NCBI GenBank assembly: GCA_034096865.1
Contig: JAWQFJ010025694.1
Coordinates: 75,001-87,500 of the forward strand
From: Theodoxus fluviatilis
Lineage: Eukaryota; Mollusca; Gastropoda; Cycloneritida; Neritidae
Length of the DNA stretch: 12,500 nucleotides
Reading direction: 5' to 3'
Made by a program: the position numbers and the translations under genes
The notes under the pieces: generated by a model
What the model saw: the letters and a program-made list of their open reading frames with translations, nothing else
Database searches by the model: none
Told to the model about the DNA's origin: nothing
In this document: positions 1 to 7,040 of the stretch, piece by piece
Layout: each line of letters begins with the position of its first letter
Position numbering within the stretch: position 1 is the first letter of the stretch

Positions 1-47
1 CCTGATAGAGGTGATTTTCTGATTGCGTACACGGTGATATATCGTGA

Positions 48-463
48 GGCTCTGTGGCCGAGTGGTTAGTGCGCTGGACTTACAGTCGCTTGCGGCCAGT
101 GGGTACGGCGTTCGAAGCTGCGCGGTTCCCAGAGTTGCATCCTTGAGCAAGATGCTTAACTCGCATTGCTTCTCCCCACCCAGGAGTAAAACCGGGTACC
201 TGTGAGGGCAATGTTGGCAAAATGTAGTGCGATTAACCCTTGTATGCGGCCAAGCGCCAGCATCGGGTTGGAATACTCCCCAGGGAGCAGAGTTGGTGCT
301 GGTACCTGACTGTGTGCGTCTTAAATGTCTGTCACTATGTTTGTTGTGAGGTACCAGTGAGGATTGATCAAGATGCCCAGTGATCAGGGGGTAAAGTGTA
401 AAGCGGTTTGAGCACCGATCAATGGTGGAAAGTCGCTATATAAAATCACACCTTTACCTTTAT
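48..463 (+). mobile_element. tRNA-derived SINE, apparently full length
   Basis: A short non-autonomous retroposon. The head matches a class-II (Ser/Leu-like) tRNA: seven acceptor-like bases from 48, then TGGCCGAGTGG at 55-65, which fits the pol III A box, and GTTCGAAGC at 110-118, which fits the B box. The 45-bp gap between boxes is wide enough for a long variable arm. The body carries CCTTGAGCAAGATGCTTAAC at 141-160, which resembles the central domains shared by V-type and other metazoan SINEs. The 3' end has GTCGCTATATAAAAT at 432-446 and then a short CCTTTA-type tail to about 463; such tails are usually shared with a partner LINE. At about 415 bp it is long for a SINE. I could not find a clear target-site duplication, so both ends are approximate. 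A functional tRNA is unlikely because the anticodon arm is degenerate. Confidence 0.8.
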
Positions 464-670
464 CTATGCTGGCGGTAGGAGCAAAATTAGAAGTGAAAGT
501 GGTCCTGGTTTCAACGAAGGTGGCATTCAGCGTGGCTGAGACTATTATCTCTGTGTTCAGAATGCGAAGGTGGTAGTGGCAGCGCCAATAGAGGTACGTG
601 AGATTTAGGGCTGTGGTCTTCTGGGTGGAAAAATAAAAGCTCTGGGACAGGTTTCAGTAGTGTTTTGTTC
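464..670. other. Single-copy spacer, no gene seen
   Basis: Ordinary mixed sequence between the SINE tail and the first minisatellite. It becomes richer in GGTGG-like words towards its right end. I see no open frame with protein character, no RNA gene and no clear promoter. Confidence 0.5.
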
Positions 671-877
671 GCAGTGGTGAGGGTGTGATGCTGGCAGTGG
701 TGAGGGTGTGATGCTGGCAGTGGTGAGGGTGTGATGCTGGCAGTGGTGAGGGTGTGGTGCTGGCAGTGGTGAGGGTGTGGTGCTGGCAGTGGTGAGGGTG
801 TGGTGCTGGCAGTGGTGAGGGTGTGGTGCTGGCAGTGGTGAGGGTGTGATGCTGGCAGTGGTGAGGGTGTGATGCTG
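671..877. repeat. 23-bp minisatellite, 9 copies
   Basis: Nine head-to-tail copies of a 23-bp unit beginning GCAGTGGTGAGGG and ending in GATGCTG or GGTGCTG, with starts every 23 bp at 671, 694, 717, 740, 763, 786, 809, 832 and 855. Copies differ at only one position, A or G before TGCTG. Along the array the order is A A A G G G G A A. A tenth copy starts at 878 and decays into the GGT tract after about 8 bases. No indels are visible. The open frame crossing it on the minus strand is a by-product of low complexity and is not called a gene. Confidence 0.93.
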
Positions 878-1299
878 GCAGTGGCGATGGTGGTGGGGAT
901 GGTGGTGGGGGTGGTGATGGTGGTGGTGATGGTGATGGTGGTGATGGTGGTGATGGTGGTGGTGGTGGTGGTGGGGGTGGTGATGGTGGTGGTGATGGTG
1001 ATGAGGGTATGGTCCTGGTGGTGGTGCTGGTGGTGGTGCTGGTGGTGGTGGTGGTGATGGTGGTGGTGATGGTGGTGGGGGTGGTGATTGTGGTGGTGAT
1101 GGTGGTGGTGGTGATGGTGGTGGGGGGGGGTGGTGGTGATGGTGGTGGGGGGGGTGATGGTGGTGGGGGGGGGTGATGGTGGTGGGGGTGGTGGTGGTGG
1201 TGATGGTGGTGGTGGTGATGGTGGTGGTGATGGTGGTGAGGGTGTGGTGCTGGTGGTTATGGTGGTGGGTGGTGACGGTGGTGGTGATAGTGGTGGGAG
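878..1299. repeat. Imperfect GGT/GAT trinucleotide tract with long G runs
   Basis: About 420 bp made almost entirely of GGT, with scattered GAT, GCT and GGG triplets. The plus strand has almost no C. Read on either strand it gives homopolymer-like peptides (poly-His and Pro, or Gly and Val), which is expected of the triplet and not evidence of a gene. Within it, at 1122-1188, lie unusually long pure G runs, listed separately. Confidence 0.9.
1122..1188 (+). other. Cluster of long G runs, potential G-quadruplex
   Basis: Four G runs on the plus strand: nine at 1122-1130, eight at 1147-1154, nine at 1165-1173 and five at 1184-1188. They are separated by GGT/GAT linkers of 10 to 16 bases. Each of the three longest runs could supply two G-triplets. 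The run lengths may be unreliable in the assembly. Confidence 0.6.
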
Positions 1300-1410
1300 T
1301 GGAAGTTTGTGTGCAACGATGAGTGTATCTCAAAGGTGTGGAAACAGTCTCTCGGATGCATGGGTTTCGTTTTCGGTGTGTAATTGTGGACATTTTGATG
1401 ACACACATTC
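1300..1410. other. Single-copy island between two GGT arrays
   Basis: About 110 bp of normal-complexity sequence, including CTCTCGGATGCATGGGTTTC, that separates the GGT/GAT tract from the GGT-ACA minisatellite. No gene or motif is recognised. Two different GGT-based arrays on either side of a unique island imply two separate expansions, or one expansion split by an insertion. Confidence 0.55.
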
Positions 1411-2126
1411 AGTGGAGGTAGTGACAGTGGTGGTGGTGACAGTGGAGGTAGTGACAGTGGAAGTGATGACAGTTGTGATGGTGACAGTGATGGAGGTGAT
1501 TGTAGTGGAGGCGGCAGTTGTGGCGGTGACAGTGGTGGTGAAGACAGTGGTGATGGTGATAGTGGTGGTGGTACAGTGGTGGTGGTACAGTGGTGGTGGT
1601 ACAGTGGTGGTGGTACAGTGGTGGTGGTACAGTGGTGGTGGTGACAGTGGTGGTGGTACAGTGGTGGTGGAGACAGTGGTGATGGTGACAGTGGTGGTGG
1701 TGGTACAGTGGTGGTGGTGACAGCGGTGGAGGTGGTACAGTGGTGGTGGTACAGTGGTGGTGGGGACAGTGGTGGTGGTGGTACAGTGGTGGTGGTGATA
1801 GTGGTGGTGGTGACAGTGGTGGTGGTACAGTGGTGGTGACAGTGGTAGTGGTGACAGTGGTGGTGGTACAGTGGTGGCGGTGACAGCGGTGGTGGTACAG
1901 TGGTGGTGACAGTGGTGGTGGTAACAGTGGTGGTGACAGTGGTGGTGACAGTGGTGGTGGTGACAGTGGTGGTGGTACAGTGGTGGTGGTGACAGTAGTG
2001 GTGGTACAGTAGTGGTGGTGACAGTGGTGGTGGTGGTACAGTGGTGGTGACAGTGGTGGTGGTGGCACAGTGGTGGTGGTGACAGTGGTGGTGGTACAGT
2101 GGTGGTGGTACAGTGGTGCTGGTGAC
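1411..2126. repeat. GGT-ACA minisatellite, 14-bp and 15-bp units intermixed
   Basis: About 715 bp of units built from GGT triplets punctuated by TACAG or GACAG. The commonest forms are 14 bp (ACAGTGGTGGTGGT) and 15 bp (the same with an extra G, giving GACAG); shorter 12-bp forms with one GGT fewer are also present. Copies at the left (1411-1560) are more diverged, with AGGTAGTGACAGT-type variants; the centre is cleaner. Because 14 is not a multiple of three, the reading frame shifts from copy to copy, which argues against coding. Plus-strand C occurs almost only in the ACA step. Confidence 0.9.
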
Positions 2127-2190
2127 AAAACTGCTTACATTGATGTTGGTTGCATGTGAAACATGGATACACCAGTGTCTGGGATAAGTA
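2127..2190. other. Short single-copy spacer
   Basis: Normal-complexity sequence between the GGT-ACA minisatellite and the 20-bp repeat. No feature is recognised. Confidence 0.5.
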
Positions 2191-2230
2191 GTGGCGGTGT
2201 GTGGTGGGTGGTGGCGGTGTGTGGTGGGTG
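2191..2230. repeat. 20-bp tandem duplication
   Basis: Two identical adjacent copies of a 20-bp word beginning GTGGCGGTGT, at 2191-2210 and 2211-2230. A third copy lies at 2388-2407, past the 9-bp array, as the start of the right-hand 58-bp direct repeat. Confidence 0.9.
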
Positions 2231-2445
2231 GTCATGCAGGAATGCCGAGTGGGTGGAGGGTGTGGAGGGTGTGGAGGGTGTGGAGGGTGTGGAGGGTGTG
2301 GAGGGTGTGGAGGGTGTGGAGGGTGTGGAGGGTGTGGAGGGTGTGGAGGGTGTGGAGGGTGTGGAGGGTGTGGAGGGTGTGGAGGGTGTGGCGGTGTGTG
2401 GTGGGTGGTCATGCAGGAATGCCGAGTGGGTGGAGGGTGTGGAGG
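2211..2445. repeat. 58-bp direct repeats bracketing a 9-bp array
   Basis: The 58 bp at 2211-2268 recur base for base at 2388-2445, 177 bp downstream. Each copy includes GTCATGCAGGAATGCCGAGT and ends in GTGGAGG-type sequence. The left copy runs directly into the 9-bp array; the right copy contains only the first unit and a half and then turns into unique sequence at AAGGTGATGG. The simplest reading is a segmental duplication whose left copy then expanded internally. Confidence 0.92.
2253..2387. repeat. 9-bp tandem array, 15 perfect copies
   Basis: Fifteen uninterrupted copies of GTGGAGGGT, starts every 9 bp from 2253 to 2379, with no substitution seen. The perfect identity suggests recent expansion. 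Since 9 is a multiple of three, every frame gives a three-residue repeat (for example V-E-G on plus), so short open frames here are artefacts. Confidence 0.95.
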
Positions 2446-2820
2446 AAGGTGATGGAAAATGCTTCAAGACGATGGAGTGGCCCGCCTGCCTGGAATGAGA
2501 AGCAGCCGAGAGAATGCAATGTGTGGAACAGCAAAAAAGTAGCGACAGACTTGAGTAGACTTGGAAATGGACCTACATTGACGGGTAGATGAAGTGGTGG
2601 GGGTGAGGAGTGGGGTTGCCACAGGTGAGTGAGGGGGGCTAGGATTACATGTGTAAGGGAGGACAGTAGAGATGAGGAGGATGGGTGGGATCTTTGGAGG
2701 AGAGAGAGAGAGATGATGTAGACAGGAGGGAGGGGAGGTGCTAGAGGTGGGGAAAGTGGTACATAGACATCAGGGGGAGGGGTTGGAGGTCGATGGAGGG
2801 AGGAGAGGTGAGGAGGAGGG
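2446..2820. other. Purine-rich single-copy DNA, no gene seen
   Basis: The plus strand becomes strongly G and A rich, with GGAGG, GATGG and AGGGAGG words and a short GA microsatellite at about 2699-2713. Short plus-strand open frames cross this stretch but have the low-complexity composition of the DNA and no recognisable domain. I see no convincing gene. Confidence 0.5.
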
Positions 2821-2824
2821 AACA

Positions 2825-2876
2825 GGGGCGGGGTCAGGGGGGGCGGGAAAGAGAGGGGTCAGGCCACTTTACGTCA
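2825..2876. promoter_or_regulatory. GC-box pair and CRE-like site, possible promoter patch
   Basis: GGGGCGGGG at 2825-2833 and GGGCGGG at 2841-2847 match Sp1-type GC boxes. TTACGTCA at 2869-2876 matches a one-base variant of the CREB/ATF site. The next 90 bp (2877-2970) are relatively rich in CpG compared with the surrounding DNA. No TATA box, start site or downstream gene could be tied to it, and G-rich DNA produces GC boxes by chance. This is a weak call. Confidence 0.2.
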
Positions 2877-3317
2877 CTCCAGCGTCTAGCGAGGTCTTCC
2901 TGCGGCGTTTCTCGGGCGACCATTGTGCGTGTCCATTGTGGAGGTCCACTAATGCGGGGGATTAGTCCCGGCCGACCACTCCAAGGGCTTAGTCACAGAG
3001 CAGGCCCGCCAGGGATTACACTGTCTCCACTTTTTTACTTCCTTTCTTCTTTCTCCTCAGGTGTTCGAGTGGCACCGCACCCCTGCCTCGATCCTCTGGC
3101 TCCTCTCAACAGCAGCACTAACAACCCCCTCCCCCTCTCGTCCTTCTCCGTAGTGTTTTTTCCCCACAACGCTGCGATACCCCCTCTACCCTGCCCCTTC
3201 ACTCCCCCTTCTTCCCCAGCTACTTGAAGAAAGTGCCTGCGGCATGCACCCCGATCTGGTGAACTTTTCACCCTGGCCGTGTGGGCAGTGTACCCCGTGT
3301 GCAGTCTGAGTTGCAAC
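2877..3317. other. Single-copy stretch left of the satellite, pyrimidine-rich from 3030
   Basis: Mixed sequence to about 3025, then C/T-rich to about 3225, so strand composition flips relative to 660-2860. A polypyrimidine run at 3028-3057 followed by CAG at 3058-3060 looks like a strong metazoan 3' splice site on the plus strand. Plus-strand frames past it (to about 3227) have no recognisable domain and low-complexity Pro/Ser content. The last 90 bp before the array include a small inverted repeat (GTGAA-CTT-TTCAC at about 3258-3270) and the palindrome GTTGCAAC at 3310-3317, touching the first satellite unit. Confidence 0.35.
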
Positions 3318-3625
3318 GGCGTCTCCAATGTCTTGTAGGGGCAGGGACGTCTCCAGTGTCTTGCAGGGGCAGGGACGTCTCCAATGTCTTGTAGGGGCAG
3401 GGACGTCTCCAGTGTCTTGTAGGGGCAAGGACGTCTCCATTGTCTTGTAGGGGTAGGGACGTCTCCAGTGTCTTGTAGGGGCAGGGACGTCTCCAGTGTC
3501 TTGTAGGGGCAGGGGCGTCTCCAATGTCTTGTAGGGGCAGGGACGTCTCCAGTGTCTTGTAGGGGTAGGGACGTCTCCAGTGTCTTGTAGGGGCAGAGAC
3601 GTCTCCAGTGTCTTGTAGGGGCAGG

Positions 3626-4115
3626 GACGTCTCCAGTGTCTTGCAGGGGCGTCTCCAGTGTCTTGCAGGGGCGTCTCCAGTGTCTTGTAGGGGCGTCTCC
3701 AGTGTCTTGTAGGGGCGTCTCCAGTGTCTTGCAGGGGCGTCTCCAGTGTCTTGCAGGGGCGTCTCCAGTGTCTTGCAGGGGCGTCTCCAGTGTCTTGTAG
3801 GGGCGTCTCCAGTGTCTTGCAGGGGCGTCTCCAGTGTCTTGTAGGGGCGTCTCCAGTGTCTTGTAGGGGCGTCTCCAGTGTCTTGCAGGGGCGTCTCCAG
3901 TGTCTTGTAGGGGCGTCTCCAGTGTCTTGTAGGGGCGTCTCCAGTGTCTTGTAGGGGCAGGGACGTCTTCAGTGTCTTGCAGGGGCGTCTCCAGTGTCTT
4001 GCAGGGGCGTCTCCAGTGTCTTGTAGGGGCGTCTCCAGTGTCTTGCAGGGGCGTCTCCAGTGTCTTGCAGGGGCGTCTCCAGTGTCTTGCAGGGGCGTCT
4101 CCAGTGTCTTGTAGG
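3626..4115. repeat. Homogenised block of 22-bp short units
   Basis: Fourteen consecutive 22-bp units at 3626-3933, one 28-bp unit at 3934-3961, then seven more 22-bp units at 3962-4115. All the short units after the first of each run start GGCGTCTCC, and they end TTGCAGG or TTGTAGG, with T and C interspersed. Elsewhere in the satellite, 22-bp units are solitary or in pairs, so this run marks local spread of one deletion variant. Confidence 0.93.
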
Positions 4116-4171
4116 GGCGTCTCCAGTGTATTGTAGGGGCAGGGACGTCTCCAGTGGCTTGTAGAAGCAGG

Positions 4172-5061
4172 GGCGTCTCCACTGTCTTGTAGGGGCAGGG
4201 ACGTCCCAGTGTCTTGTAGGGGCAGGGACGTCTCCAGCGTCTTGTAGGGGCAGGGACGTCTCCAGTGTCTTGTAAGGGCAGGGGCGTCTCCAGTGTCTTG
4301 TAGGGGCAGGGACGTCCCAGTGTCTTGTAGGGGCAGGGACGTCTCCAGTGTCTTGTAGGGACAGGGACGTCTCCAGTGTCTTGTAGGGGCAGGGACGTCT
4401 CCAGTGTCTTGTAAGGGCAGGGGCGTCTCCACTGTCTTGTAGGGGCAGGGACGTCCCAGTGTCTTGTAGGGGCAGGGACGTCTCCAGTGTCTTGTAAGGG
4501 CAGGGGCGTCACCACTGTCTTGTAGGGGCAGGGACGTCCCAGTGTCTTGTATGGGCAGGGACGTCTCCAGTGTCTTGTATGGGCAGGGACGTCTCCAATG
4601 TCTTGTAGGGGCAGGGACGTCTCCAGTGTCTTGTAGGGGCAGGGACGTCTCCAGTGTCTTGTAGGGGCAGGGACGTCTCCAGTGTCTTGCAGGGGCAGGA
4701 ACGTCTCCAGTGTCTTGTAAGGGCAGGGGCGTCTCCACTGTCTTGTAGGGGCAGGGACGTCCCAGTGTCTTCTAGGGGCAGGGACGTCTCCAGTGTCTTG
4801 TAGGGGCAGGGACGTCTCCAGTGTCTTGTAGGGGCAGGGACGTCTCCAGTGTCTTGTAGGGGCAGGGACGTCTCCAGTGTCTTGTAGGGGCAGGGGCGTC
4901 TCCAGTGTCTTGTAGGGGCAGGGACGTCTCCAGTGTCTTGTAGGGGCAGGGACGTCTCCAGTGTCTTGTAGAGGCAGGGGCGTCTCCAGTGTCTTGTAGG
5001 GGCAGGGACGTCTCCAGTGTCTTGTAGGGGCAGGGACGTCCCAGTGTCTTGTAGGGGCAGG
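4172..5061. repeat. Sub-zone with 27-bp units (GACGTCCCAG)
   Basis: Six units starting at 4200, 4311, 4450, 4533, 4756 and 5035 lack one base, reading GACGTCCCAG for GACGTCTCCAG. Four of them (4200, 4450, 4533, 4756) directly follow a unit reading CACTG in place of CAGTG, so the pair has been copied as a block. The spacings, 111, 139, 83, 223 and 279 bp, each equal one 27-bp unit plus whole 28-bp units. Confidence 0.88.
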
Positions 5062-6197
5062 GGCGTCTCCAGTGTCTTGTAGGAGCAGGGACGTCTCCAG
5101 TGTCTTGCAGGGGCACGGACGTCTCCAGTGTCTTGTAGGGACGTCTCCAGTGTCTTGTAGGGACGTCTCCAGTGTCTTGTAGGGGCAGGGACGTCTCCAG
5201 TGTCTTGTAGGGGCAGGGACGTCTCCACTGTCTTGTAGGGGCAGGGACGTCTCCAGTGTCTTGTAGGGACGTCTCCAGGGCCTTGTAGGGGTAGGGACGT
5301 CTCCAGTGTCTTGTAGGGGCAGGGACGTCTTCAGTGTCTTGTAGGGGCAGGGACGTCTCTAGTGTCTTGCAGGGGCAGGGGCGTCTCCAGTGTCTTGTAG
5401 GGGCAAGGACGTCTCCAGTGTCTTGTAGGGGCAAGGACGTCTCCAGTGTTTTGTATGGACGTCTCCAGTGTCTTGTAGGGGCAGGGGCGTCTCCAGTGGC
5501 TTGTAGGGGCATAGGCGTCTCTAGTGTCTTGCAGGGGCAGGGACGTCTCCAGTGTCTTGTAGGGACGTCTCCAGTGTCTTGTAGGGGCAGGGACGTCTCC
5601 AGTGTCTTGTAGGGGCAGGGACGTCTCCAGTGTCTTGTAGGGGCAGGGACGTCTCCAGTGGCTTGTAGGGGCAGGGGCGTCTCTAGTGTCTTGCAGCGGC
5701 AAGGACGTCTCCAATGTCTTGTAGGGACGTCTCCAGTGTCTTGTAGGGGCAGGGGCGTCTCCAGTGTCTTGTAGGGGCAGGGACGTCTCCAGTGTCTTGC
5801 AGGGGCAGGGACGTCTCTAGTGTCTTGCAGGGGCAGGGACGTCTCCAGTGTCTTGCAGGGGCAGGGGCGTCTCCAGTGTCTTGTAGGGGCAGGGACGTCT
5901 ACAGTGTCTTGTAGGGGCAGGGACGTCTCCAGTGCCTTGTAGAGGCAGGGGCGTCTACAGTGTCTTGTAGAGGCAGGGACGTCTCCAGTGTCTTGCAGGG
6001 GCAGGGACGTCTCCAGTGTCTTGTAGGGGCAGGGACGTCTCCAGTGTCTTGCAGGGGCAGGGACGTCTCCAGTGTCTTGTAGGGGCAGGGACGTCTCCAG
6101 TGTCTTGTAGGGGCAGGGACGTCTCCAGTGTCTTGCAGGGGCAGGGACGTCTCTAGTGTCTTGCAGGGGCAGGGACGTCTCTAGTGTCTTGCAGGGG

Positions 6198-6540
6198 CAA
6201 GGACGTCTCCAGTGTCTTGTAGGGACGTCTCCAGTGGCTTGTAGGGGCAGGGGCGTCTACAGTGTCTTGTAGGGGCAGGGACGTCTCCAGTGTCTTGCAG
6301 GGGCAAGGACGTCTCCAGTGTCTTGTAGGGACGTCTCCAGTGGCTTGTAGGGGCAGGGGCGTCTCCAGTGTCTTGTAGGGGCAGGGATGTCTCCAGTGTC
6401 TTGTAGGGGCAGGGACGTCTCCAGTGTCTTGTAGGGACGTCTCCAGTGGTCTTGTAGGGGCAGGGGCGTCTCCAGTGTCTTGTAGGGGCAGGGACGTCTC
6501 CAGTGTCTTGCAGGGGCAAGGACGTCTCCAGTGTCTTGTA
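6198..6540. repeat. 106-bp four-unit higher-order repeat
   Basis: A block marked by TTGCAGGGGCAAGG, then a 22-bp unit ending TTGTAGG, then a CAGTGGCTTG unit and a GGCGTCTAC or GGCGTCTCC unit. It recurs with the CAAGG marker at 6198, 6304 and 6517. The first step is 106 bp (22+28+28+28). The second, 213 bp, is about two periods with an extra base in a CAGTGGTCTTG unit at about 6441, the only 29-bp unit in the array. Confidence 0.8.
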
Positions 6541-7040
6541 GGGACGTCTCCAGTGGCTTGTAGGGGCAGGGGCGTCTACAGTGTCTTGTAGGGGCAGGGA
6601 CGTCTCCAGTGTCTTGTAGGGGCAGGGATGTCTCCAGTGTCTTGTAGGGGCAGGGACGTCTCCAGTGTCTTGTAGGGGCAGGGACGTCTCCAGTGTCTTG
6701 TAAGGGCAGGGACGTCTCCAATGTCTTGTAGGGGCAGGGACGTCTCCAGTGTCTTGTAGGGGCAGGGACGTCTCCAGTGTCTTGTAGGAGCAGGGACGTC
6801 TCCAGTGTCTTGTAGGGGCAGGGACGTCTCCAGTGTCTTGTAGGGGCAGGGACGTCTCCAGTGTCTTGTAGGGGCAGGGACGTCTCCAGTGTCTTGTAGG
6901 GGCAGGGACGTCTCCAGTGTCTTGTAGGGGCAGGGGCGTCTCCAGTGTCTTGTAGGGGCAGGGACGTCTCCAGTGTCTTGTAGGGGCAGGGACGTCTCCA
7001 GTGTCTTGTAGGGGCAGGGACGTCTCCAGTGTCTTGTAGG

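Noticed and set aside
48..120. Functional tRNA gene
   Set aside because: The A and B boxes are good, but the anticodon and acceptor arms do not pair properly and the sequence continues into a SINE body and tail.
605..1408. His- and Pro-rich open frame on the minus strand
   Set aside because: It is the complement of GGT/GAT triplets and the 23-bp minisatellite; homopolymeric composition with no domain.
1330..2412. Low-complexity minus-strand open frames over the GGT-ACA and 9-bp arrays
   Set aside because: Overlapping frames give different low-complexity peptides from the same repeats; no frame is favoured.
3724..3954. Plus-strand open frame in the 22-bp block
   Set aside because: It exists only because some units read TTGCAGG instead of TTGTAGG, and the remaining TAGs fall in other frames; a pure repeat translation.
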